Source of the DNA: Pseudomonadota bacterium
GTDB taxonomy: Bacteria; Pseudomonadota; Gammaproteobacteria; Steroidobacterales; Steroidobacteraceae
Reading direction: 5' to 3'
Length of the DNA: 64,000 bases
Assembly (NCBI GenBank): GCA_003242685.1
Contig: QGVD01000006.1
Coordinates: 20,175-84,174, forward strand
The position numbers and the translations under genes are program-made. The notes beneath the pieces are model-generated. The model was not told the DNA's origin and did no database searches. It saw nothing but the letters and a program-made list of their open reading frames with translations. Positions 33,387-41,911 of this stretch are shown here, piece by piece (positions within the stretch are counted from its first letter, which is position 1; each line of letters starts with the position of its first letter).

Positions 33387-36300
33387 ATGGCTCCGTTCCG
33401 CTACCGGGCCGCCGTGCCGTGCCCGCACATCATCTCGCGCTCCGCGAGATCACGGGTCTCGTTCGCCGTCGCTCTGGCGCTGTCCGGAGCGTCGTTCGCT
33501 CAGGCTCCGGATCAGGAGGAACCGGCGCTCAGCGAGATCGTCGTCACCGGCTCGCGCATCCAGCTCACGTCGGGCATGGAGACGCCGACGCCGGTCGCAG
33601 CGCTGAGCGTCGACGAGATCACCAGCATGGCGCCCGGCGCACTGACCGAAGCGATGGTCCAGCTTCCGCAGTTCTACGCGAGCGCCACGGCGGCGACGTT
33701 CAACGGAGCCAACAACAACTTCTTCAGCTCACCGGGCGGCGGCAGCCTGAATCTCCGCGGCATCGGCTCGAAGCGCACGCTGACGCTTCTCGACGGCCGC
33801 CGCGTCGTGTCCGCGAGCATCTACGGCGGTCCCGACATCAACTCCTTTCCAGAGGCGATGCTGAAGTCCATCGAGGCGGTGACGGGCGGCGCGAGCGCCG
33901 CGTACGGCACCGACGCCGTGTCGGGCGTCATCAACTACATCCTCGATACGGAGTTCGAGGGGTTCCGTGCTCACGGTCAGACCGGACAGACGCAGCGCGG
34001 CGACGGCGACACCACGGAGTACTCGTTCGCGCTCGGCCCGCGTCTCGGAGAGCGTGCACACGTGCTGCTCTCCGCCGAGTACTTCCAGCAGGACAGCATC
34101 GAGACGTTCGAAGGGCGCGACTGGTACCAGGGATGGGGCATGCTGCAGGTCGGCTCGGGATCGAGCCCGTCCGATCCGCGGCTCGTTCCGGCGCGTGACG
34201 TCGTCTCTACCGCGGCCTCGTACGACGGCGTGATCATCAGCTGGAACGACGCGAACGGACAGCCGGTGAACGTCCCGGGCTTCGGTCCTTCCATCTTCAA
34301 CAGCGATGGAACGCTCACGCCCTTCACTTTCGGCAGCCTGGTCTCTCAGGCGAGCCGCGCGCATTCACGCACGGGCGGCGGCAGCGGTACGGACAACAAC
34401 TCGGACCGGCCGAACCTGCTCGCCGGCGCAAAGCGCACCAACGCCTTCGGCTACTTCGACTACGACGTCACCGACAATCTGAACCTCTACGTCCAGGGGC
34501 TGTTCAGCGATCAGGAGCTCTGGGCGCCGAACTTCGGCGGCATCTTCTGCCCTGCTTCGGTCGGCTGTCAGGGCAACCAGGGCATCACGATCTTCGCCGA
34601 CAACGCGTTCCTGCCCGCCGACCTGCGTCAGCGCATGGTGGAGAACGGCATCGCCTCGTTCACCATGGGGCGCATCGGGCACAGCTCCGATCTCGCCAGC
34701 GAGTCGTACGTCCGCCAGAGCACACGCATGCGCTCGGCGACGGTCGGCTTCAAGGCGAACGTCGCCTCCGACGGGTTCTTCAACGGCTGGCGCATCGACG
34801 GCTACTACCAGTACGGCGAAACCGATATCGACGCCGCGCAGGAAGGTGGCATCCGCATCGACCGCATCTGGCTCGCGCTCGATGCCGTCGTCGATCCGGC
34901 AACCGGCAACATCGTCTGCAACGCCGCTCTGGCGCCGAACAGCGCGTATCGCGACTGCAAGCCGCTCAATCTCTTCGGCCGCGGCCGCGCCTCGAAGGAA
35001 GCGATCGACTGGGTGACGGGCTTCGATCCCGGCATCGCGGTGACGACCACGCCGTATCTGCCGGGCTATCCTCCCGAGACCTACAGCTACATCGGCGACG
35101 AGCACAAGCACCGGCTGATCGCGATCGAGCAGGAAGTCGTGGAGATCTCCGCGAGCGGCAGGATCGCGGAGGGCTGGGCCGGGCCCATCTCGGCGGCCAT
35201 CGGCGCGCACTATCGCAAGGAGAGCCTCGATCAGAAGGTTCAGGCCTCACAGGGCAATCCATCCGCCGATCCTCTCGATTTCAACGTGGTGCCCGGTAAC
35301 GATCCCGAGCTCAGAATCCGTGGCGTGCCGGGCGGAGCCCGGAACAACTCCGTGGAGATCCAGTTCTCCAAGGTGCCGTTCGCGCGCGGCGAGTACGACA
35401 TCAAGGAGATCTTCACCGAGACCCTGGTGCCGCTATGGAGCGGCTCGCGCTGGCTCGAGCAGCTCAACTTCAACGGCGCGCTGCGCTGGGCCGATTACGC
35501 GGGAAGCGGCACGATCTGGACCTACAAGGCCGGTCTCGATGCCACGTTCACCGATTCGTTCCGGCTGCGCGGCACCTACTCGCGCGACGTGCGCGCCGCG
35601 AACCTCGGCGAGCGTTTCGACCGCACGGGCGGCGCCGGCTCGGTACGCGATCCGCGCAAACTCGCGGATGCGCCGAACGTGCCCGTGACACTCGTCCAGG
35701 GGGGCAATCCCCAAGTCGACCCCGAAGAGGCCGACACGTACACCGTCGGATTCGTATACCGGCCGCAGTGGCTGCCCGGCTTCGACCTCTCCGTCGACTG
35801 GCTGAGCGTCGACGTCTCGGGCTCCATCGAGCAGTTCACCGCCCAGCAGATCGTCGATGCCTGCTACATCCAGGGCGATCAGGATCAGTGCGCCAACATC
35901 CTTCTGGACGCCAACGGCGAGTTCAATCTCATCAATCAGACGTTCCAGAACGTGTCGAAGGCCAGGATCAGCGGCATCGACTTCGAGATCGGCTACTCGC
36001 GGCCGGTGAACATCCTCGGCGGCGGTGAACGGCTCGGCGTGCGAGTGTTCGCGAGCTACCTGCAGGAGAACTCCACGACCAACTCCGCGGGCATCAAGAC
36101 CGACCGCGCCGGACAGGTAAACGTCTTCGCGCTGCCGGAGTGGAAGGCGACGGCCAGCATCAGCTACAGCCGCGGACCGTTCCGCAGCTTCCTGCAGCTC
36201 CGCTACATCGGTGAAGGCGTGTACGACACGCAGAACGGCATCGGCACCAACAACTGGATCGTGGCCGACAACGACATCGGGTCGATCACCTACGTCGACG

Positions 36301-36494
36301 CCAGGATCTCCTGGGACATGAGCTTCGGTAACGGCACGCTCGAGCTCTTCGGCAACGTCACCAATCTCTTCGACCGCGATCCGCCGATCATTCCCTCGTA
36401 CAGCCCCGCCGTCGCGGCACCCGCGCAGTACAACGCGGGACTGTACGACGTCATCGGCAGGCGCTTCGTCGTAGGCGCGAACCTGCGATTCTGA
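33387..36494 (+). CDS. TonB-dependent outer-membrane receptor
   Basis: A 1035-residue receptor. Signal peptide to about residue 40 ('FAVALALSGASFAQAPDQ'), a TonB-box-like 'LSEIVVTGSRI' near residue 50, the plug domain with 'LNLRGIGSKRTLTLLDGRRV' and 'VTGGASAAYGTDAVSGVINY', a 22-strand barrel, and a C-terminal 'RRFVVGANLRF' ending in Phe. No N-terminal FecA-type signalling domain. It imports a bulky nutrient at the cost of the proton motive force through TonB. Substrate unknown; the neighbourhood (sulfatase, dioxygenase, LysR) suggests a sulfated or sulfonated compound (inference). Confidence 0.95.
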   Translation: MAPFRYRAAVPCPHIISRSARSRVSFAVALALSGASFAQAPDQEEPALSEIVVTGSRIQLTSGMETPTPVAALSVDEITSMAPGALTEAMVQLPQFYASATAATFNGANNNFFSSPGGGSLNLRGIGSKRTLTLLDGRRVVSASIYGGPDINSFPEAMLKSIEAVTGGASAAYGTDAVSGVINYILDTEFEGFRAHGQTGQTQRGDGDTTEYSFALGPRLGERAHVLLSAEYFQQDSIETFEGRDWYQGWGMLQVGSGSSPSDPRLVPARDVVSTAASYDGVIISWNDANGQPVNVPGFGPSIFNSDGTLTPFTFGSLVSQASRAHSRTGGGSGTDNNSDRPNLLAGAKRTNAFGYFDYDVTDNLNLYVQGLFSDQELWAPNFGGIFCPASVGCQGNQGITIFADNAFLPADLRQRMVENGIASFTMGRIGHSSDLASESYVRQSTRMRSATVGFKANVASDGFFNGWRIDGYYQYGETDIDAAQEGGIRIDRIWLALDAVVDPATGNIVCNAALAPNSAYRDCKPLNLFGRGRASKEAIDWVTGFDPGIAVTTTPYLPGYPPETYSYIGDEHKHRLIAIEQEVVEISASGRIAEGWAGPISAAIGAHYRKESLDQKVQASQGNPSADPLDFNVVPGNDPELRIRGVPGGARNNSVEIQFSKVPFARGEYDIKEIFTETLVPLWSGSRWLEQLNFNGALRWADYAGSGTIWTYKAGLDATFTDSFRLRGTYSRDVRAANLGERFDRTGGAGSVRDPRKLADAPNVPVTLVQGGNPQVDPEEADTYTVGFVYRPQWLPGFDLSVDWLSVDVSGSIEQFTAQQIVDACYIQGDQDQCANILLDANGEFNLINQTFQNVSKARISGIDFEIGYSRPVNILGGGERLGVRVFASYLQENSTTNSAGIKTDRAGQVNVFALPEWKATASISYSRGPFRSFLQLRYIGEGVYDTQNGIGTNNWIVADNDIGSITYVDARISWDMSFGNGTLELFGNVTNLFDRDPPIIPSYSPAVAAPAQYNAGLYDVIGRRFVVGANLRF

Positions 36495-36508
36495 GGGGGG
36501 AAGCGGAA

Positions 36509-36544
36509 CCCGGCGCGGTCGCTCACCTCCGGCACCGCGCCGGG
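36509..36544 (+). terminator. Hairpin after the TBDR gene
   Basis: CCCGGCGCGGT (36509-36519) with ACCGCGCCGGG (36534-36544), perfect 11-bp stem, 14-nt loop, beginning 14 nt after the receptor stop. No T-run directly follows; a second hairpin with a T-rich tail lies 23 nt further on. Confidence 0.55.
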
Positions 36545-36567
36545 GCATCCGCTCCTCGCACGTCTCT

Positions 36568-36631
36568 CTCGCGCCGCGCGGCGGCGGCACTCCTCTCCCG
36601 GCCGCCCGCCTGCGGCGCGAGTCTTTTCTTT
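36568..36631 (+). terminator. Rho-independent terminator, second of a tandem pair
   Basis: CTCGCGCCGC (36568-36577) and GCGGCGCGAG (36612-36621) form a perfect 10-bp outer stem with inner GGCGGC/GCCGCC pairing, followed directly by TCTTTTCTTT (36622-36631). This is the clearest intrinsic terminator in the window. The rest of the 296-bp spacer 36495-36790 holds no gene. Confidence 0.7.
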
Positions 36632-36790
36632 CGAGCGGCACGAAAGAAGCGGCGGCGTGTGATCGAGGCGCAGTCGTCGTCGCACCGGGTGCGCCCGGAC
36701 CGCGTCTGCGCCGGGTATGCGGTCGCCGGTCGAGGCGGTAGACTCCCGTCGGCTTTCCGCCTCCTTCGTGAACCGGCATGGGGAATTGAG

Positions 36791-37405
36791 ATGAATCGAT
36801 TCGAACGCGCCATCTACGAATGCATGAGGCCCACCGCCGAGCTCCTCGAGCGGACGACGAATCCGCTGCACCGGGCGATCCTCCTCAACTTCTGGCGGCA
36901 CGTGCACCTCGAGGGGGCCGGTGAGTTCGAGGCGATCGTGGCGCCCGACATGATGGTCGATCATCCCGTCTATCGCGTGACCTGGGGCGCCAACCCCACC
37001 GTCATCGAGGGCAAGGAAGGCGTGCTCGCGTTCTACCGCAGCGTCGGCGATGCGGTGCTGTGGCACTCCGACGATCGCCTCGCGGTCGCGGACTGGGGAA
37101 TCTGCGACGAGATCACCTTCCATCAGCTCGCGAAGGGCGCGGACCTCCGCGCGCTCGGCTACGATGTCGAGCATCCCGATCGCATCTACCACGTCTACAG
37201 CCGCCAGGCGTTCATCTGGCCGTACGACGAGAAGGCGCGCCTGGCCGGCGAGCACCTCTACGAAGACAAGACGAGCCTTCGCATCGAGGAGGTGGATCCT
37301 TCGGAAGCCATCACGCCTGCACGGGTGCGCGAGATCCACCGCGAGCTCCTCGCGAAGCTCGAAGCCGAGCGCGGACCGAATTTCTGGGTGCTCGGCAGGG
37401 CCTGA
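36791..37405 (+). CDS. NTF2-like/SnoaL-type protein
   Basis: The ATG at 36791, after a ribosome site GGGAATTGAG, gives 204 residues. The alpha+beta pattern of the NTF2-like/SnoaL fold is visible ('HRAILLNFWRHVHLEGAGEF', 'ADWGICDEITFHQLAKGADL', 'HVYSRQAFIWPYDEKARLAG'). Such proteins are polyketide cyclases, dehydratases or steroid isomerases, or non-enzymatic; the reaction cannot be told. The SDR gene 98 bp downstream on the same strand suggests a shared catabolic step. Confidence 0.75.
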   Translation: MNRFERAIYECMRPTAELLERTTNPLHRAILLNFWRHVHLEGAGEFEAIVAPDMMVDHPVYRVTWGANPTVIEGKEGVLAFYRSVGDAVLWHSDDRLAVADWGICDEITFHQLAKGADLRALGYDVEHPDRIYHVYSRQAFIWPYDEKARLAGEHLYEDKTSLRIEEVDPSEAITPARVREIHRELLAKLEAERGPNFWVLGRA

Positions 37406-37503
37406 TCGATCGGGCCGCGCCTTCGCGGTCGCGTGGCCCCGCTGCCGCATGCCCGACGGCGGGTGCCGCGACGATCCCATCGCAGGAACGAGAGTGAGCG
37501 GCG

Positions 37504-38382
37504 ATGAAGAACCTGAGCGGCAGGGTCGCATTCATTACGGGAGGGGCAAGCGGCATAGGGCTCGGCATCGCCGGCGCCCTCGTCGATGCGGGCATGAAGG
37601 TCGTGCTCGCCGATCTGCGCCAGGACCATATCGACGAGGCGCTCGCCGGTTTCGAGCGGCAGGGGCGCCGGCAGAGCGTGCATGCGATCCGACTCGACGT
37701 GACCGACCGGGCCGCAATGGCAGCCGCCGCCGATGAAACCGAGCGCGTGTTCGGCAAGGTGCACGTGCTCGTGAACAACGCCGGCGTCGGCATCCAGGGA
37801 CCCTTCAGGGGAATCACGTACGAGGACTGGGATTTCGGCCTTGCGGTCAATCTCGGCGGTGTCGTGAACGGTCTGCAGACCTTCCTGCCCCGCATCCGCT
37901 CGCACGGCGAAGGGGGACACATCGTCAACACCGCCTCGCTCGCCGCGCTGGTTCCGATGCCTGCGCAGTTCGTCGTCTACGTCGCTGCGAAGTCCGCGGT
38001 GATCGCGATCTCGGAGACCATCCGCGGTGAGCTCGCGCAGGAAGGCATCGGCGTCTCCGTGCTCTGCCCGGGCCCCGTCCGGACGAACATCCACGAGGTC
38101 GCGAAGAACCGTCCCGGGAAGTTCGGCGTCGGCGAGGCATTCCGGCAGGCCGAGCAGTCGGGCGCGACGCAGGTGCCCTTCCCGAGCATGATGGAGCCGT
38201 CGGAGGTCGGAAAGCTCGTCCTCAGAGCGATTCAGAACGACGAGCTGTACGTCATCACTCACGGTGAATGGCGTCCGATGGTGGAAGCGCGTCTCGCCGC
38301 GATTCTCGCGGCGATGCCGACGAAGCTCGACCCGGCGCTGGTCGCGATGCTGCAGGGACGGCAGGCAGAGGGAGGCAAGTGA
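37504..38382 (+). CDS. Short-chain dehydrogenase/reductase
   Basis: A 292-residue classical SDR. Cofactor loop 'TGGASGIGLGI' at residues 12-22, structural 'VLVNNAGVGI', and the catalytic pair Tyr159-x-x-x-Lys163 in 'FVVYVAAKSAV'; Ser at about residue 146 in 'NTASLAAL'. The acidic residue at the end of strand 2 ('VLADLRQDH') suggests NAD(H). The unusual C-terminal 'AIQNDELYVITHGEWRPMVE' also occurs in the SDR at 63277 and in the remnant just downstream, so this is a local subfamily. Substrate unknown. Confidence 0.93.
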   Translation: MKNLSGRVAFITGGASGIGLGIAGALVDAGMKVVLADLRQDHIDEALAGFERQGRRQSVHAIRLDVTDRAAMAAAADETERVFGKVHVLVNNAGVGIQGPFRGITYEDWDFGLAVNLGGVVNGLQTFLPRIRSHGEGGHIVNTASLAALVPMPAQFVVYVAAKSAVIAISETIRGELAQEGIGVSVLCPGPVRTNIHEVAKNRPGKFGVGEAFRQAEQSGATQVPFPSMMEPSEVGKLVLRAIQNDELYVITHGEWRPMVEARLAAILAAMPTKLDPALVAMLQGRQAEGGK

Positions 38383-38383
38383 G

Positions 38384-38673
38384 ATGAGGATCTTCGCGGG
38401 TCGCGTCGCGTTCGTGACGGGGCGGCGCGAGCGGGATCGGCTTCGGGCTCGTGCGGAACTTCCTCGAGCTCGGCAGGATGGTGGTCGAGGGCATTCGCAA
38501 CAACGCGCCGTACATCCTCACTCACGCGGAGTTCCGCAACGAGGTGCGCGAGCTCTGGGAGATGATGGACGCCGCGTTCCCTCGCGATCAGGTCGTCCCG
38601 CCCGAGCGCGCGGCGTTCGAGGAAAACCGGCGCGATGGTGAGGCAGCTGCGCTCACTGCCGGTCAAGGACTGA
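38384..38673 (+). pseudogene. Decayed SDR paralogue (central deletion plus frameshifts)
   Basis: It starts one base after the stop of the intact SDR gene. It reads 'MRIFAGRVAFVTG', then loses frame where an extra G in a GGGG run interrupts the expected TGGASGIG loop. In the next frame it continues 'SGIGFGLVRNFLELG', then jumps straight to an SDR C-terminus ('VEGIRNNAPYILTHAEFRNE'), with no NNAG, Ser, Tyr or Lys. A second shift near 38636 is needed to reach '...MVRQLRSLPVKD' and the stop at 38671. At least 200 codons are missing from the middle. Confidence 0.75.
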
Positions 38674-38680
38674 TCGCGAC

Positions 38681-39481
38681 TCAGGATTCCGCCGGCGCCG
38701 TCGCGATGGATACCAGGAGCTCGAACAGCGCATCGGGCGCCGTGATGTGCGGGGAGTGGCTGGCGTCGATCTCCCGCACGTCCCACCCTTCGCGTCGTGC
38801 GCGCTCCGCGAAGGGCCTGAAGGTATCCTCGGGCGTCGTGCGCTTGCAGTAGATGTAGGCCCGCGGCACGCGAGGCTCGCCGTTGCGAAGTCGCAGCGGT
38901 GTCTCGAACGTCCGGATGGGCTGCGGAATGCGCAGCGGGGCGATCCACGCGAGATCTTCCGGCGACGTATCCGGAGGCGAGGGATTCGGCGGAACGCGCC
39001 AGCCGTCTACGGTCTTCGCCGCGGCGCGCATGCGATCGGCGGAACCGGGAGGCAGGAGATCGACCAGCGCCTGGCCGTCCCTCGGAACGAAGGCATCCAG
39101 GTAAATGAGCTTCGAGACGAGCTCCGGCACGCGGTCCACGACGCCGGTGGCAACCATGCCGCCGTAGCTGTGTCCGATCAGCACGAGATCGCGCAGCCCC
39201 TCGTACTTGATGACACCCAGCACGTCCTGGATGTGCGTTTCGAGATCGATGTCCGGGCTCGCAAGGTGCTCACGCTCGCCGATGCCCGTGTAGGTCGGAG
39301 TGATGAGCCGATGCCCGGCCGCCGCCATCAGCGGGCGCATCTTCCTCCAGGACCATCCCCCGGACCACGCGCCGTGCGCCACCAGAAACGTGATCGGACG
39401 CGACGCTGTCGCCGCGCGGGTCTCGATGCCGGCGACGGCGAGTCCGGCAGCGCTCAGTTTCAGGAACTTCCGGCGTTCCAC
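38681..39481 (-). CDS. Tat-exported alpha/beta hydrolase
   Basis: I chose the GTG at 39481, which has a GAGGGGGA ribosome site and places the Tat motif at the start ('ERRKFLKLSAAG'); the ATG at 39529 adds 16 unlike residues. Product 266 residues. The nucleophile is Ser105 in 'VLIGHSYGG', the oxyanion region 'VAHGAWSGGWSW' is at residues 35-46, and the catalytic His is in 'DASHSPHI' near the end. Related proteins are esterases of the salicylate-esterase type. Secreted, substrate unknown. It ends 7 bp from the SDR remnant. Confidence 0.9.
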   Translation of the reverse strand: MERRKFLKLSAAGLAVAGIETRAATASRPITFLVAHGAWSGGWSWRKMRPLMAAAGHRLITPTYTGIGEREHLASPDIDLETHIQDVLGVIKYEGLRDLVLIGHSYGGMVATGVVDRVPELVSKLIYLDAFVPRDGQALVDLLPPGSADRMRAAAKTVDGWRVPPNPSPPDTSPEDLAWIAPLRIPQPIRTFETPLRLRNGEPRVPRAYIYCKRTTPEDTFRPFAERARREGWDVREIDASHSPHITAPDALFELLVSIATAPAES

Positions 39482-39628
39482 GATCGTTCCCCCTCTTTTT
39501 CTCGCATGGTAGCCCATCCGTACGGCCATGGTGCCGCGGCATGCGCCGGCACGCGAACTTCTCTAGAATCGCCCTGATCCTGTCCGGGCCGCCCGCCCGC
39601 TCCACTTGCGTCACAAGGTAGCTTTCGC

Positions 39629-40897
39629 ATGCGCATACGGACGACGCCCACTCTTCTTTCTTACGCGCTCTCTCTCACCGTTCTCGCCGCCTGCTCGAGC
39701 GAGCAGACGCCGAGCGGAGCACCTCCCGCAGCCAACGCCGCACCGGCCACGCAGAATGCACCGCTCGAGACCCGCCCGCCGAACGGTGTCGACTTCAAGC
39801 CGGCGTTCGAGGGCCAGACGCGCGCGCCAGGCCTTTCGAGCAACATCGAGCTCGACGTTCAGGTCGTCGCCGAAGGGCTCGAGAGCCCCTGGGCATTCGA
39901 GTTCCTGCCCGATGGCCGGATGCTCGTGACGGAGCGTCCCGGAAGGCTCCGCATCGTCGGCACCGACGGCAAGCTGTCCGAGCCGGTCAAGGGTCTGCCG
40001 AACGTGCTGTTCGAGGGCCAGGGTGGCCTCCTCGACGTGGCGCTCGATCCGCAGTTCGAGACCAACCGCACGATCTACTGGTCGTACGCCGAACCCCGCA
40101 AGGACGGCAACGGTACGACGCTGGCCAAGGGCGTGCTGAAGGAAGACGCGAACGGTGCGAGCGTCGAGAACGTGCAGATCATCTTCCGGCAGATGCCCTC
40201 GGCGAACTCCACCTTCCACTTCGGCTCGCGCATCGTGTTCGCGCCGGACGGCACGCTGTTCCTCACGCTCGGTGAGCGTGCGTTCCCTCCGTATCAGATG
40301 GAATCGCAGAACATCGACAGCCATCTCGGCAAGGTCGTGCGCATCAATCCCGACGGCAGCGTGCCGAAGGACAATCCGTTCGTCGGTCGCCAGGACGCGA
40401 AACCGGAAATCTGGTCCTATGGTCATCGCAACATCCAGGCGGCGGCGCTCGACCTTCAGGGCCGGCTGTGGACGATCGAGCACGGTCCGCGCGGCGGCGA
40501 CGAGCTGAACCGCCCCGAGCCCGGCAAGAACTACGGCTGGCCGATCATCACCTACGGCATCGACTATCCGGGGGACAAGATCGGGGAAGGCATCACGGCG
40601 AAGGAAGGCATGGAGCAGCCCGTGTACTACTGGGATCCGGTCATCGCGCCTTCCGGCATGATCTTCTACGACGGCGAGATGTTCCCCGAGTGGAAGGGCG
40701 ACCTCTTCGTCGGCGGCCTCGGCAGCATGAAGCTCGTGCGTCTGAAGCTCGAGAACGACCGTGTGGTCGGCGAGGAGTGGCTGCTGCAGGACCGCGGCTC
40801 GCGCATCCGGGACGTGAAACAGGGTCCCGACGGCGCGATCTACGTGCTCGCAGAAGGCCCGAAGCCGGCGATCATGAGGATCGCTCGACGGAGCTGA
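39629..40897 (+). CDS. PQQ-type sugar (aldose) dehydrogenase lipoprotein
   Basis: A 422-residue protein of the soluble glucose/sorbosone dehydrogenase family (Asd/YliI type). A lipoprotein signal ends Leu-Ala-Ala-Cys at about residue 22. The beta-propeller carries '[20 protein letters not shown]', '[20 protein letters not shown]', '[20 protein letters not shown]' and '[20 protein letters not shown]', then '[20 protein letters not shown]'. These contain the His/Arg positions typical of PQQ contact. It would oxidise sugars in the periplasm with PQQ, whose synthesis genes are not here. Confidence 0.88.
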   Translation: MRIRTTPTLLSYALSLTVLAACSSEQTPSGAPPAANAAPATQNAPLETRPPNGVDFKPAFEGQTRAPGLSSNIELDVQVVAEGLESPWAFEFLPDGRMLVTERPGRLRIVGTDGKLSEPVKGLPNVLFEGQGGLLDVALDPQFETNRTIYWSYAEPRKDGNGTTLAKGVLKEDANGASVENVQIIFRQMPSANSTFHFGSRIVFAPDGTLFLTLGERAFPPYQMESQNIDSHLGKVVRINPDGSVPKDNPFVGRQDAKPEIWSYGHRNIQAAALDLQGRLWTIEHGPRGGDELNRPEPGKNYGWPIITYGIDYPGDKIGEGITAKEGMEQPVYYWDPVIAPSGMIFYDGEMFPEWKGDLFVGGLGSMKLVRLKLENDRVVGEEWLLQDRGSRIRDVKQGPDGAIYVLAEGPKPAIMRIARRS

Positions 40898-40949
40898 ACG
40901 CCGAACGGAGTTTCGGACCGCGACGCCGATCGCAGCGTGAGGGATCACG

Positions 40950-41828
40950 ATGCAGACGCGCGTCGAGAACCGGACTCGATCACGCAGACGGAGAACGGCC
41001 CGCGGTGGCGTGCTCGCGCTCGCCGCGGGCCTTCTTGCCTTCTGCGTCGCCGCTCACGCTCAGCGCGAATTCCGCGTGTACGAGAGCTTCGAAGGCTACG
41101 ACTCCGCCGACGAGCTGCCGCCCGACTGGAACGTGCCCGGTGAGCTCGTCATCGGCCGTCTGATGTATCCCTCCTCGCGCTTCGGCTTCTTCGGCCGCGG
41201 CGACTGGAGAAAAGGCGGAACGAGCTGGGCCGTCGACTATCCACGCGGTGAGCGCACGCTCGCGCGGATCCTCCGGCGCCTCACGCGCATCGACGTGCGC
41301 TCCGTCGAGCAGCCGGTGAACCTCGACGACGGAGACGACGTGACCCACTGGCCTTTCCTCATCGTGGGTCTCGCCGGTTACTGGGAGCTCACGGACTCGC
41401 AGGTGGCGCGCCTCCGGGAGTATCTGCTCTCCGGCGGCTTCCTGTTCTGCGACAGCTTCTTCGGCTCCGACTCCTGGTACGGCTTCGAGCAGGGCATCCG
41501 GCGCGTCTTTCCGGACCGCCCGATCGTCGACCTGCCGCCCGATCATCCCGTGTTCAACATCGTCTACGACCTGCGCGAGATGCCGACGACGCAGATCCCG
41601 AACATGAACTCTCTCATGGCGGGCGGCGGCGGATGGCTCGGCGACGGGACCGTGCCGCGCTGGCGCGGGATCATGGACGACAACGGCCGGCTGATGGTCC
41701 TCATCGCCTTCAACAACGACGTGGCCGACTCCTGGCAGTGGGCCGACGACCCGCGCTATCCCGCGGAAAGCGCCAATCTGGGCCTGCGCATGGGCGTCAA
41801 CATCATCGTCTACGCAATGACGCACTGA
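40950..41828 (+). CDS. DUF4159 exported protein
   Basis: A 292-residue protein with an N-terminal signal peptide (Arg-rich n-region, 'GVLALAAGLLAFCVAAHAQR'). The mature part fits DUF4159: 'MYPSSRFGFFGRGDWRKGGT', 'DYPRGERTLARILRRLTRID' and 'FLIVGLAGYWELTDSQVARL', then 'LREYLLSGGFLFCDSFFG', a GATase1-like/ThuA-like fold. No catalytic Cys-His pair is obvious. It starts 52 bp after the sugar dehydrogenase, on the same strand. Function unknown. Confidence 0.8.
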   Translation: MQTRVENRTRSRRRRTARGGVLALAAGLLAFCVAAHAQREFRVYESFEGYDSADELPPDWNVPGELVIGRLMYPSSRFGFFGRGDWRKGGTSWAVDYPRGERTLARILRRLTRIDVRSVEQPVNLDDGDDVTHWPFLIVGLAGYWELTDSQVARLREYLLSGGFLFCDSFFGSDSWYGFEQGIRRVFPDRPIVDLPPDHPVFNIVYDLREMPTTQIPNMNSLMAGGGGWLGDGTVPRWRGIMDDNGRLMVLIAFNNDVADSWQWADDPRYPAESANLGLRMGVNIIVYAMTH

Positions 41829-41829
41829 A

Positions 41830-41850
41830 CGCGGCGTACACCACGCCGCG
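41830..41850. terminator. Hairpin between convergent DUF4159 and DUF481 genes
   Basis: CGCGGCGT (41830-41837), 5-nt loop, ACGCCGCG (41843-41850): perfect 8-bp stem starting 1 nt after the DUF4159 stop. No T-run. It probably ends transcription from the left, perhaps from both sides. Confidence 0.5.
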
Positions 41851-41911
41851 AGCTTCGCACTCCGCTCACGGAAAGTGGACCTTGCGATCGCGGAAAGCGG
41901 TGGAGCGCGAG

